Origin: Xanthoparmelia taractica
Taxonomy: Eukaryota; Ascomycota; Lecanoromycetes; Lecanorales; Parmeliaceae
Assembly: GCA_033085395.1 (NCBI GenBank)
Contig: JANQBS010000064.1
Location: forward strand, 62,001-126,000
Direction: 5' to 3'
DNA: 64,000 bases
Shown piece after piece: positions 36,882 to 48,598 of the stretch; positions within the stretch are counted from its first letter, which is position 1; every line of letters begins with the position of its first letter. The notes under the pieces are model-generated. The model made no database searches. It was not told the origin of the DNA and saw only the letters and a list, made by a program, of their open reading frames with translations. The translations under genes and the position numbers were made by a program.

Positions 36882-39205
36882 ATGCCAGGCGGTTTAGGGA
36901 CAGCGACAAGCGTGTCTGATGCGTCGCGCTTTAATGCACGTAATACTAAAGTCAGTTCTGAGGAGGGACCGACATCACCAAGCGATGATGGAAGCACGGA
37001 AAAGATGCCAGATCTGACGACGAGGAAGCGGCTTTCCGGCCTCACCGGGCGGAACAAAGCAAAGATCAAACAGCTTTTCAAGCTGCACGGTGCCGAGGTG
37101 GACGAGCAGTCTGAGGACGAGGACGAGGGCCCTCTAGACTTCTCGAAAAATGATCCCGCCTTCAATAGCAGCCAATTAATGAAGAGAAAACGACTCCGTC
37201 CAGCGACGGCCGACAAAACGCTCGGGGCAATCCAGTGCATCGGCAAAGCCGTTATTCACCCTATAAAGTCTGCCAAGAGCACGGCTACCAGGACCACGGC
37301 CTGTCGTTTATCCAAAGCCGAGCGTCCTTACCTCTCTCAGGAAGCCGATATAGAATTTCTTCAAGCTCACGACAATCTCAAGCGAGCAAAGTCCACAAGC
37401 TCGTCGAAGCAGGGTACCCCCAATGAGGAACAAGACTTCCTGATTGGTGGTCATCAAGACAAAATTCGAGACATGGAAGAGCATCGTGAGAGACTACGTG
37501 TGGCGTGGACGACTAGTCGTCATGTTGTGAGGGTGGTTCCGAAGAGGTACATCAATTTTCCCAACAACGAATACTTCGTGCAAAGGGACGAGCGTGGAGA
37601 TTTCGTACGTTATGAATGGCTCAAGTGGCTAGGATATGTAAGTCTGCCATCTTTAGAGCGTTAGGTTAGAATGTTAATGTCACGCGATAGAATCTTATCT
37701 ACTATTCGCAAGGTTTTAGCGCTCAGTACATTGACGACTTCGATGAGCTTCCATTTGACATTGATAGCTCAAGGCGTTACGTTGAACGATTGGTAATGGC
37801 CAGTGCCCCCTGGCAATCCTGGGCTATGAATATTCGGACGGTCTATCGATGGGAAAACCCTCAGATCACCGGCAGGTGGTTAGCTCTTTACATATTTCTC
37901 TGGTATACCCAACATATCATTGGTTTCCTGGTAAGCATAACATTTCCCGTCGGAAGGCCGGCATTAACGTGAACAATAGTACTTTTACATTATCTATATT
38001 GTGCTGATGAATCGTTACTATCCCACCACTGTTGAGTCTCTTCGAGAATCTCAGCGGAGGGCTTTCGATAGCAGCGCCAGTGCCATCAGGTTCAGTGAAT
38101 TGATTGATAAACACGGACGCAATAATTGGCTGGATCCAGTCATGCAAAGCTTGGGACCTTACGTCCAGCTTCAACTTGGCGGTACGTCTACATTCCGGAG
38201 CTACATTATTTTCTGATCTCTGAGACATGTTTGGAGAGTTTCATATTCATCGGCGTTGTTTGGCAGCTCGTCTCAAAAGGACATACAGTACTGACTATGA
38301 ACATTTGAAGACATGGCCAATATGCTTGAGGTTTTCTCCAAGTGCGTATGAATATCTCCATCACGCGGAATGGAAGCGCAAGCGCTGATCGAAGCCTTAG
38401 CTTTTATCATTGGAAACACCCTAAGAAAACAGTCGCTTCCCTGTTTTTCTTCGCATCATGTCTATTAGTATCCGTACTTGCGGACATGGAGTTCTGTATG
38501 CAGGTCGTCGGGTTCATCTTTGGTGGATGCTTTTTCCTGTGTTGGCCGGTGTCCTCCCACTACCCACAGTATCGCTATCTGGTTTCTCCATTTAAATGGA
38601 TGCTTTGGGATATTCCGACGAATGTCGAATGGTCGCTCGCCTACTTGAGACGCCAAGCACAGATCACGCGTGAACGAATAATTGAGAAGAAGGTTGAGGA
38701 AGCCCACTTCCAGGAGCTCGCCCATCCCGCAGCGGACAAGTATACTGGACATATGACGACGGTGCCTAAAACCGTGATTGAGGGCGGTAATTCGAAAGAC
38801 GAAGGAGATACCGATGACGGCGAGGAAGGCTGGTATAGCGCATGCTCAGTGACCAGCGTTATGGAAGCTTCCGACCTACAATCCTTTCGATGTCGATCAT
38901 ATAAGGTCGTTGGGCGACTGGTCGTACATTCGAAAGGTATTCGCTTCGTGAGAAGTCTACCGAAGAAGGAATTGTGGAGACGAAATTTCCTCGACCTGGC
39001 CGAGTTGAGAAAAACGGAAGCGTCGACCTTGTCAAGGCTGGCTTCATTGTCGCGAGATCAACTTGAGATCAAATGCGCCGATGGGAGCAAGTTGCACCTT
39101 GAGGGAGTGAGGGAAAGAGACGAGGCATTTGATGCCATAATTGCTTATTCGGGATTGAAATGGCAGAGCCTGCAAATTCCAAGAAACACCGACGCTCAAA
39201 CCTAA
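36882..39205 (+). CDS. DUF3292 / GRAM-like integral membrane protein
   Basis: Model: join(36882..37637, 37727..37930, 37980..38181, 38311..38341, 38401..39205), 665 aa. The first 250 residues are polar with acidic runs (EDEDEG). Exons 2-3 contain FDELPFDID and ASAPWQSWAMNIRTVYRWENP, then a hydrophobic segment (about 300-332), a polar stretch, and a hydrophobic pair (about 408-450, ASLFFFASCLLVSVLADM and on). The C-terminal third (about 540-655) has GIRFVRSLPKKELWRR and a DQLEIK...RDEAFDAI pattern like a GRAM/PH-type lipid-binding fold. This matches fungal DUF3292 membrane proteins. The family's biochemical role is not established, and a role at an organelle membrane is inference. Exon 4 is only 31 nt. 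The acceptor of intron 1 was chosen by phase. Confidence 0.78.
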
Positions 39206-39837
39206 GGCAACAAACACATAATTTGAGACAGTGGACGCACGAGAGGAGGCGTTGGATGCATTGAGTTCCCTTTGCTGTGAGATATACAAGTAGGGCTTCT
39301 GCCAAAAGTGAAGTTCATTCTCTCGAGAGGTACGGTATTTAATACCAGTCAGAACCCAAAGGACATGGGAATTTGCGGACGTCTCTCATATTTCCACGGC
39401 CAATGAAAGACAGTCTCCGTGCACGGTCCCTTCAACTCCCTTGCGATCGAGATGCAACAGTGTAAGAGTGCACGAGCCTCAGTGCTTGATGCTTTAGATC
39501 ACGGTTACAAGGGCATCTATTCTAGGGTAAAGCAGAAATCCTGGATGATTAGCTTGCGGCGTCTGCATTCAATGAAGAAGACCAATGTCGTGTACCAGAG
39601 AAAACAGCTTTCAATCGACTCCAAACCAAAGGTGGACAACACACTGTAACGTTGCACTTGGGTATCTCACTATTTAATAAGCGTGTTCGACAAACGTACG
39701 CCGCCACAAGTGAACCTCATGATAGTCAGCAATTCAAAGATCGTGCCTGAAAGACCGCAGCCTTGACAAAGAGAGAGTCCTGAACACCAAGCAGCTTCGG
39801 GTTATCCATGACTTCTGCCTCCGATTCTCTGCGCGTC
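39206..39837. other. convergent 3' intergenic region
   Basis: 632 bp between two converging genes. Short open stretches show no domain, and no repeat is seen. Confidence 0.6.
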
Positions 39838-41574
39838 TCAGCCCATCCATGCGTTGACATCTCTTTTGCCCTTTTTAATCTTCGAACTTCGTGGTCCAGG
39901 AACCTCACTGGGCACGGCCAAAAACCCCCCGAATCCATTACCTACCATTACGCTTTCTCTTCCTTTGTGCCTCCACTGGGCGCTCGGTCGGTTTTCGAGA
40001 TACAAACTTGTTGGTCTTGTGGTCGTTGCGCTACCGCGATGATCGGTTAAAGTTGGAAGAGTAACAAGGGTGAGATGCCACTCCATCTCGGTGACTGCTT
40101 TTGTGTAAAGACGCAGAGGGCGAGAAATGACAGCATCTACAGGCCGATAAGGGTTGTTACTTCCGTCCACTGCGAAAGCGGGCTGTGGAGATCGTAGGAG
40201 CATTGTCGGAAGCGAAGTGGAAAGGGCGTAGAGCTGTGATAGGGCGGGCAAACAACCAGTGAGAATGGAGCTGGAAAGGTACGAATAGTAAGGATCCGAC
40301 GGAACTGAGAGGCTGATCGGCGATGAGTCTGCACAAGAGATCTCGTAGTGGAGAATACGAAGCGAGCCAGAGGCCAAGAGGGGTGTGTGCGACTGTGGGA
40401 GTGCCTGGGATACACTTCCCACAACGTGAAGGGTGGTGAGGGAGGGAGCCGTGGCCAAGATTTGGCAATGATCCGAGGGCAGGATACCGGTGTCTGCCAG
40501 AGTGAGGGACTGGAGGGTCTCTTTGACCTCAGGGCAAGAGAGGTAAGCTAGGAGTCCTTTGGCTGAGATATTGGGGGTATTGCGGAACTCTAGTACTGCT
40601 ATTGGCGGAAACGGGCTTGTGGTGATGCGCATAGAGCCGAACACGCTGTCGTCAAGAGACTGAAGACTTGTGAATTTGACGTGGCGAAGAGCCTTGAGAG
40701 AGGCAAAGACATCCGGGATCGTGGCGGGATCTACAGCAAGATGTAATAGTTCAACTGCCTCTAGATTCGGCCATTGTCTTGCATGCAGCAACCTTTGAAA
40801 GCTTCCTTCTGCACCACTAGCATACTTCATCTGCCGGATATTCCCACACCGAGCCTGCAGTTCCTGTCTCAGAGTGTTCGACGATGGGTCATCATGATAG
40901 AAACCGTCAGGCAAATCGACATAGCGGAGGTTCGGCAGGACTGAGACGGTGCGTGCCAGATCTGCTATGCATATCTCTCGTGTCATGTAGGGAGTTTTAA
41001 GGTACTGCACTTGACATGCCAGAAAGCGATTCTCTCGGACCGACCTAGAAAAGAGGTGTAACCGTTCCTGCGGAGGGTCTTTAAGGGTGCCATTACGGCC
41101 AATGAAGGAGCTCCTGTCGCGTTGAGCAGAGAGGTCTGCTTCTCGATCACAATAATGGACAGTGTCGATCCGCACATTCCGATACCTGTAAAGGGTGAAA
41201 TTAGCCCAAGGTGAGTGAGACGACCCGGGGGTGCCACCTTTCCCCCACCTGCAAGATACTCACAGGACGGTTTGGGCCACTTCTGCCCATTGCTTGTTGA
41301 CCAAGACGCATTGTGAAAGGTCTCTCATATCGCATAACATACATCCTCCATCGATCATAGACTCCTCACAGGAGATGTACGAATCGTCCCGTGAGTGGGG
41401 GCACACATAGCTGAACAGCTCGCGGAACAAAGTAGTCGAGAATCTGGAGGATGGGTGGGGGCTTGGCTGACCATTTGATATCCCCGCTGGCGGCGGTTGA
41501 TATCTATTGTCATTGCAAGTTTTATGAGTGTTCTTCAAACGTGACCGCGAGCGGATGTGGCTGAGGAGGTTCAT
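39838..41574 (-). CDS. F-box protein with leucine-rich-repeat-like C-terminal region
   Basis: Model: complement(join(39838..41185, 41264..41574)), 552 aa. Residues about 45-110 form a divergent F-box (FRELFSYVCPHSRDD, then CDMRDLSQCVLVNKQWAEVA...VLYRNVRID). F-box proteins link substrates to SCF ubiquitin ligases through Skp1. The rest has irregular LRR-like strands (NLRYVDLPDGFY, NLEAVELLHL, ALRHVKF, TLQSLTLADTG, SLTTLHVV), fitting an F-box/LRR substrate receptor. The 78-bp intron is placed so that CTG-TAT joins in frame. The start is the first true ATG (41,574); the frame extends further up only with a TTG. The C-terminus is basic (KIKKGKRD). The substrate cannot be predicted. Confidence 0.82.
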
Positions 41575-43131
41575 CACACCATTGATGCTTGACCCACAAG
41601 CAGGAGTGTTGGTTAAGTACAAAATGCGGGGTGGGGACGCGTTTGCCGCGACGCCTCAGAAAAACGGACATGCAATGTTCCTTGGCTCGAATATTAAGCA
41701 CAAGGGTGCTTGTGCTGTGATCGCGGTGCCGAAGCGCTCGTTGTGGTGAGAATAGACCCTTTCTTTTGATAGTCTTGCCGGAAAATCTGCAGGTGACTGA
41801 GACCTCGAGTAAAAGGATTTGAAGAGTTTACGTTTCAATTGAAAGACAAGCGACCTACTTCCCACCTCTGCAATCACGCACCCTTCACCCCCGTTACCGC
41901 ATATCAGAGAGACTTGTCTCGCGACCTAAGCTGATGCAATCTCGAGAAAATCCGACAGATGCACCGGGCTTGGACAATGAGCGCTTTTCCTAGACATCTT
42001 CACTGGTTCCGGCAACGGTGACATATCCTCACAATTTCCAAAGTTCGCTAAATGCCCGTCTCATGATGCACTAAGATTGTTTCCCTGCTGCCAATGCTGT
42101 GCGAGTCTCGTATCTCTGTGATCATTATTGATATGGTTTTGTTCCCCAAGCATGCCGCAGCTCTCGAGACGCTGAGGGACGTGAACTAGATAACGTTGGA
42201 GCACTGGGATCACAACGGCTACAGACCGATGGCCTCTAAGTTGTAATCCTCAACGGTTTATTAACACGGAGCATCCATGATTCAGACTTCATCCTCTTGG
42301 GATGAGTGCAAGTATCTTCAAAGAGGACTGTACTTTAACGGTCTTGCCGAACATGGTGACCAGTCGAGGAACATTGTCATCAATATTCTCGTCAGGGATG
42401 TTTCAATGGGAATCATCCGTCTCCTTTCTCCGGTATAAACGCGTTTTCACAGGCAATACCGTGGATCCAAAAAGTCAATAGAAGTTCGTAGCGAATAGGA
42501 AAACAACGTAGAAGCTATAGCTTCAGTTGCAGGACAATTTGTATCATGTCGGGAATTGATACTTGATAACTTGATACTTGTTGGTTAATGATTCATGGTT
42601 GATTGTTGACGGTTGACGGTCGATGGACTTGATACTTAGTGGATACTTGATAGTAGCACCATGAGCTCTGAACCTGAACCCAAGCGTAACGATACCTATA
42701 TGAAGTACTCTACTTCTAGTTTACCTGCACTCTGCAGGAGACAAGCAAGCAGGAGGTGAAACGGCCTAGTGGCAATCCCGACGAAGCGAGATCACATTGT
42801 TTTCTCTCGTGACAATTTCACATCAATAGCCGACCAATTACTGCAAACCTCAGACCTCCTATCATTCCTATTTCCTATTTCCTTCTTCCTCCCTCCTACC
42901 TTCTCACCCAAGTCGCTCCTTCAATACCTATCCTAAAGCCCACGAACCTCGCGCCCACAGGAGTCCAGGAGACTTCCACTTCCGCCCATCCGACTCTTTG
43001 CCTTCTAATAACACCTCCGCTGCTACCTACCAAGCAATACCCCCGAACGGCCAAGGCTTGTCCCTTCTGCTTTCGGTGTCAAGAAAATCGCGCTACACGT
43101 CCAAAAGGCATTGGGAGTCTGGATCATCGGG
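41575..43131. promoter_or_regulatory. divergent intergenic region of F-box and Nrp1-like genes
   Basis: 1.56 kb separating two divergently transcribed genes. It holds a cluster of imperfect repeats of TTGATACTTG and TTGACGGT types at about 42,548-42,655. A long pyrimidine-rich tract (42,860-42,915, CCTATTTCC/TCCTCC) lies upstream of the Nrp1-like gene, a common core-promoter feature of filamentous fungi. An open stretch at 42,998-43,222 is in a different frame from the gene and is not supported. Confidence 0.55.
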
Positions 43132-45239
43132 ATGTCAAGCACTCAGGGGGCAAAGCCTGATATTGACCGCTACTTGGTCATTCATGTTGCCACCACTTGC
43201 GACGAACATGGCGTCTACGTGACCAAAGATTCCGCCGAGGTCATCGAGATCGGCTGGCTATTGCTAGACGCTAAAAACTGTGAGGAGGTAGGTCATATTC
43301 ATATCTTGGATTCATCATGTCGGCGAGGCTCACGCAACATCAAAGATCCATCGCGAGAGTGTCCTCGTCAAGCCTGTCAACACTCCTATTACTCCACTGT
43401 GCAGTAAGTTGTCATGCCTTCATCCCACCAAACTTGATGCTATCCGCTGGCTGTTTGCTAATTTCCACAAGCGAGTCTGACCACTCTCACCTGGGAGCAT
43501 GTACGGACAGCAGGAACGTTCCGAGATGCCATCATCCGCTTTGACGCCTTCGCTTCCGAGCATCTGACATCCAAGAACCTCGAATTCGCTTTCGTTACCC
43601 TCGACTCATGGGATCTTCGCGTGCAGCTCCCCCGCGAGGCGCGAGACAAGGCTGTTGTGCTTCCTCCTTACCTTCAACACTCTCGAACTTTCGATCTGCG
43701 TACTGAGTATCAACGCTGGCAGCAACACCACCCGGAGTCGCTGCCGTTTGGTCCAAGCTCTCTGGCAAACATCTGTGCAGCATTGGAGGTCGAGCCTGTA
43801 CAATCCTCCGCCCCAATAAAGCACAACCTCCCGTTTCACTTGCAAGCTCTCGCGCCAGCTTCTCCTCGCCGCGCAATGGAAGAAGCAGTGACCCTCGCTA
43901 GGGTTCTACGTGGGCTTATCAGAAAGTCTCAACCACCTCACGAGCATCCTGATGTACTCAGTCGACCGATGGACGCAAATGCCGACGTTCGTGCGTTTTT
44001 GTCGGAGCGAAGTAAGGTACTACACATGAGCGGACTGCCACACGACACTACACAGTCTGAACTCGAAAGCTGGTTTACCCAGTTCGGCGGTCGTCCGATT
44101 GCCTTTTGGACTTTACGTACGCCGGACCAGCATAAACCTACTGGGTCGGGATTCGCCGTGTTCTCTTCACATGAGGAGGTAAGTGGCTCTCTTTTCCTCC
44201 TGAACGTTTTTAGGCACCATTTCCCCTACGTCGCACATTCAAAGACTCGTACCCAATGTAGCTTGCATCTTCGAACGACTATCCGCTGACAACATCTCAG
44301 GCCGCGGAGAGTTTATGTATGAATGGGCGGGCTCTCAACGAAAAAGCAATTGAGGTCTCACCTTCGTCAAGCCGTGTGCTTGATCGCGCCGCAGAGATTC
44401 TGACGCCATTCCCTCCCAGCAAGAATCGACCTCGCCCGGGAGACTGGACTTGCCCTTCATGCGGCTTTTCGAACTTTCAGCGTCGTACAGCATGCTTTCG
44501 TTGCTCGTACCCAGCAGCAGGACCGGGGGGCGATCCAATGGGCTACTCGAACTATGGCTATGGCCCTCCCCATATGATGCCTCATCAACAACACATGGGA
44601 CACCATAGTGGACATGGCATGGGTCATGGACGTGGAGGGGGTGGCATGGTTCCGTTTAGAGCTGGCGATTGGAAGTGTGGCTCTGAAGGTTGTGGGTATC
44701 ACAATTTTGCCAAGAACGTCAGTTGTCTCCGCTGCGGCGCTAGCCGTGCTGGGGCGGCAGTTGTCGCAGACTCGGCGTTCCCATCCCCCCTGGAGCCATC
44801 ATCGGGATACGGTATGGGTCCGCCATCGATGGCTGGTACTCCGGGTCCCGGTCCTTTCGCCGGTGGCACCGGCGGCTTCGGCTCGGGTGGCTTCGGTGGT
44901 CAGCAGTACGGCGGGCCAGCTAGTCAATACGCTCTACCCTCTAGCCTCGTTGCCCCAACTGGTGCCTATCCTCCTATGGGCGCTGGATACGGTCAGGGGC
45001 ATTCCGGTGGGCCATTCGACAGTAGGGCTGCCGAAGCTGCTTTCACATCTGCGGGCAATGGCCCTTCTCCTTCTACTGGTACTCAAAACGGATCGTCAGC
45101 TTACAGCGGTACAGCCACATACGGCGGTATAGACGGGAATTCCGATCCGTTTGCATTTCTCTCATCCGGCCTTGGGGGATTGTCGATGAACGACGACTCT
45201 CGGAGAAATGGCGCCAACTCGAATAAATCACCTGTTTAA
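43132..45239 (+). CDS. Nrp1-like RNA-binding protein (exonuclease fold, RRM, two RanBP2 zinc fingers)
   Basis: Model: join(43132..43287, 43346..43403, 43472..44178, 44301..45239), 619 aa. Residues about 8-225 have a DEDDh-exonuclease-like fold (DRYLVIHVATTCDEHG, AEVIEIGWLLLDAK, HRESVLVKPVNTPITP, TLTTLTWEHVRTAGTF, LEFAFVTLDSWDLR). The usual DFE of motif I reads HVA, so the domain is probably non-catalytic. An RRM follows (about 253-330, KVLHMSGLPHDTT ... GFAVFSSHEE). Two RanBP2-type zinc fingers come next: GDWTCPSCGFSNFQRRTACF (about 354) and GDWKC...CGYHNF...CLRCG (about 426), which bind single-stranded RNA in other proteins. The tail is Gly/Pro/Ser-rich. The architecture matches filamentous-fungal orthologues of yeast Nrp1, a stress-granule protein. 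The start is the only ATG after an in-frame TAA at 43,009. Confidence 0.88.
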
Positions 45240-46438
45240 GGGTGCGGAACCTGTGCCCTCTACGCGTCAAGAGCTAGCTTCTGGTGAAATCTAATTACGT
45301 AGCGGTGATGGGCGCTGGAGGAATCATTGTATTTGTGTGTGGGACAGATTATCTCTCCTAATATAAATCGGGGCAGGGGGATCTTTACATGTGGACGCGA
45401 CCTGTTCAGGATAAGTATGACGATAGATCTCCACGTTTGGTCAAGCATAGCGGGGGTACGGCAGCAGAAAGCGGTGTTGGTTGGGGGACCAAAAGTGTGG
45501 GCTATTTAGAATGGCGGTTCGCGGGCATCTCAAGCTTCTTTTGTCCGTTTTCTTTTCTTTCGATCTCCTCCCTGTCACGAGAGCTTAGCAATGCGTGGCT
45601 CATGTTGATTCTCTTTCGTCATGACAAGACTTGTCGGTGGCTTTGGACGTTGGCTATGTTGGCATACAATGAGCGTGGTGTTTTCGCGGTGGGCAATTGT
45701 CAGGCACATGCGTTCAACAGATCCAGGGCATTTGAAAAAGTGCACGTATTTACGGGGAGAATTGGTAGCAGGAGTACAGACATCTTCGGTGGTCCAGTTG
45801 AATGGAATTGCATGGCAAAGATGATGAAGTCTGGGTTTGGACAGATAGTACGGCATAGCTTCAAGTCTTCCTTTCTCGATCCTCGAGACCTTTGTCTCTC
45901 CCCTTTTTTCTACCACGAGCTGCAGCACTACTGTAGCTGTCTGATTGGTGACCAAAGCAGCCTCAAGTGTTGTAGAGGCAGGAGAAGCGGCAAAGTACTT
46001 CCTTCGGCTGTACCGTCGACTCGAAAACAATATGATAATACTCAATCACGATTGATTGATAATCCGGAGATAATTTATAAAAGCAAGGATAAAAAAATCC
46101 GAATGATAAGTTAGTGATGAGCGTTGTGCATAAAGTTTGAGTTTAGATCCTTTAAATATCCGAGCCGACAACCAAAGTCATACCTTTCGTTCGGTGTATA
46201 GGAACACGGTTAATGACAACAACAACGAACAACAATAATATATAATACTCATAATAATAATAATAGTGCATCTACATTCAAGGATCAATCCATTCCGAGA
46301 TACTTGGATATATATAATCACTTCGGCCCCAATAATGTTCTCTTTCCTATCCTCCAAAGCAAGCAAACGTACCTCCTGCTCTGTACTTTTATCTCTCTTC
46401 CCCCCCTTCTCCCACTCCGCCTTGCGGGTCCGTCACCT
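45240..46438. other. intergenic, Nrp1-like gene to transporter pseudogene
   Basis: 1.2 kb. Overlapping open stretches on both strands (45,389-46,114 plus; 45,575-46,045 minus) show no domain or codon pattern that I trust. An AT-rich patch at 46,040-46,270 includes an AAT/ATA microsatellite (about 46,231-46,265). A pyrimidine-rich tract (46,388-46,420) precedes the pseudogene. Confidence 0.55.
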
Positions 46439-48282
46439 ATGACAAGCGGCACCTCGTCCGATAGGTCCGACACTGCGATACATGTCGATGCGGCTTCTCA
46501 GTCATATTCCCAAAGGCCAAGGCATTGGCATGTCTTCTCATCCCACGCGCTCCTCACTCCTGCCGTTCTCAACCACAACTACAATGGTTCGGGCACAGAA
46601 GAAGACCTTACAGGGTCGAGTTTATACCCAACGATCCTCGAGATCCTATGCGCTTCCCCATGTGGAAGAAGTGGCTGATCACTGTCTTGGTCGCTTTTGC
46701 AACACTGGCCGTAGCCTTTGTTTTTTCTGCGTACACTAGTGGTGTGGATCAGATAGTATCCGGCCTTCACACGAGCGATGAAGTCGTCGTATTAGGCATC
46801 TCACCCTTCGTGTTGGGTGTGAGTACTGAGCGATACAGGTGCGAAAGAACGCGAGTCTGATTGATGCGTAGTTCGCCATCGGTCCCTTGCTTTGGGCTCC
46901 GTTATCCGAGCTTTATGGCAGGCAGATCCTCTTCTTCGCCACCTACGGCGTCCTCACGGCTTTCAATGCGGGAGCCGCTAGCGCTCACAATATACAGACA
47001 CTTGTTATCCTTCGATTCTTCGCCGGCGCTTTTGGTTCCTCCCCCCTGGTGCCCCTGACGAATGCCGGCGGTGTCATTGCGGACATGTTCCCCGCATCTC
47101 AGCGTGGGCTGGCCATGTCCGTTTTCGCCGCTGCACCGTTCATGGGTCCCACCTTGGGACCTATCGTAGGTGGGCTTTTGGGTGAAACAGAGGGCTGGCG
47201 CTGGGTTGAAGGCCTCATGGCGATTTTCACTGGGGCCTTTGGGTCATTGGCTCTCTCGTTACCCCCGAAACCTACACACCTGTACTCCTCAAAAGCCGCG
47301 CAGCAGCTATCAGCAAGAAGACTGGCAAGGTCTATAAATCCACGATCGAATGCAGTCGCGGCAAGCAATCGCTCGGCCAGTCTTTCAAGATAGCTTTGTC
47401 GCGTCCGTGGGTACTTTTGTTTCGAGAACCCATCGTGCTCCTGCTTTCCATCTACATGGCCATCATCTACGGTACCCTTTACATGATGTTCGCAGCTTTC
47501 CCTATCGTGTACCAGCAAAATCGGCACTAGTCCGAGGGTATTGGTGGCCTTGCATTTCTGGGCGTGGCCTTCGGCATGATTTGCGCCGTCATTTACACTT
47601 TTCCCGACAACAGTCATTACCAGCGCTGTGAGGCAGCAGGGATTGCCAGAGGTGAAGGAGGCGCAACACCCGAAGCAAAGCTACCGCCTTCCATGATCGG
47701 TAGCGTGTGCATTCCCATTGGACTGTTCATCTTTGCTTGGACCAACTATCCTTCCATCCACTGGATTGTAAGTATCATCTTTACGGCGCCATTCGGCTTC
47801 GGCATGGTCCTCGTCTTTCTTTCGATCATGAACTACCTCATCGATGCATAAACGATCTACGCCGCTAGCGTTCTGGCCGCTAATTCCGTGTTACGAAGTA
47901 TTTTTGGGGCGGTATTTCGTCTCTTCACAACATACATGTACGATAACCTCGGTATTCACTGGGCAAGTACGATTTCAGCTTTTTAGCCTTGACCTGCGTG
48001 CCGTTTCCATTCTTGTTTTACAGGTACGGACCTGACGTCCGAAAGCAGTGTAAATTCGCCAGAGAAGCCGCTGCGGTCATGGCTAAGATCAAGCAGAGGC
48101 AGCCGGAGGACGAAAGTAGTCAAGACGAGGAAAATGACTCACGTGACCCCGAAAGGAAGACTGAATTGACAATGGAACCTGAAGCAGTAGAGGCTGCAAG
48201 GTCGGATGCACGAGGGGGTGATCCCAAAAGTAGGACACGGTTGCAGTCTCTTGAGAGAGACGTGGAAAAGGCGGAAGTGTGA
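46439..48282 (+). pseudogene. decayed DHA1-family MFS transporter (polyamine/drug type)
   Basis: The frame is broken but the protein is clear. An N-terminal EFIPNDPRDPMRFPMWKKW leads to membrane helices with LGFAIGPLLWAPLSELYGR. GAFGSSPLVPLTNAGGVIADMF, APFMGPTLGPIVGG, the SRPWVLLFREPIVLLLSIY loop and APFGFGMVLVFLSIMNYLIDA are also seen. The C-terminal YRYGPDVRKQCKFA precedes a long acidic tail. This is the Tpo1/Flu1-like branch of the DHA1 family, proton-driven exporters of polyamines or drugs. Five lesions are visible: a 1-nt loss near 46,616, a 1-nt loss near 47,238, a TAG at 47,528-47,530 where Trp is expected, a TAA at 47,849-47,851 where Tyr is expected, and a 1-nt loss near 47,982. One intron (46,819-46,871) is intact. 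Confidence 0.85.
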
Positions 48283-48598
48283 GACAAGACGGATTTCATT
48301 CTGTTTGGACATGTTTGGGAGACAGATTCATATCGCACGTTGCAGACGTTGGCGACTGAAGCTACGCTTGTATATATTGCAATGGGGCAACACAGAGGAA
48401 GCGGGCTACAGGGCGTAAAAGAATACGTATCATGAGAGAACCAACATCTCACCGAAAGTTTCTGCGTGAGTCTTAATTTGGGTTGCATGAGTGGCTGTTA
48501 CCGACTTCGAATGACATCGTTGTCGCTTTTTCGGTATCAAAGGCATTGTTGTTTCCAACAAATCCACAACGCAGACTTTTCGGATTTTAATTATGGGT
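48283..48598. other. convergent 3' intergenic region
   Basis: 316 bp between the transporter relic and the stop of the minus-strand RA-PH gene. No feature seen. Confidence 0.6.

Noticed and set aside
45389..46114. 241-codon plus-strand frame and overlapping 156-codon minus frame
   Set aside because: No domain, odd composition and mutual overlap. Likely chance frames in the Nrp1-like 3' region and upstream of the pseudogene.
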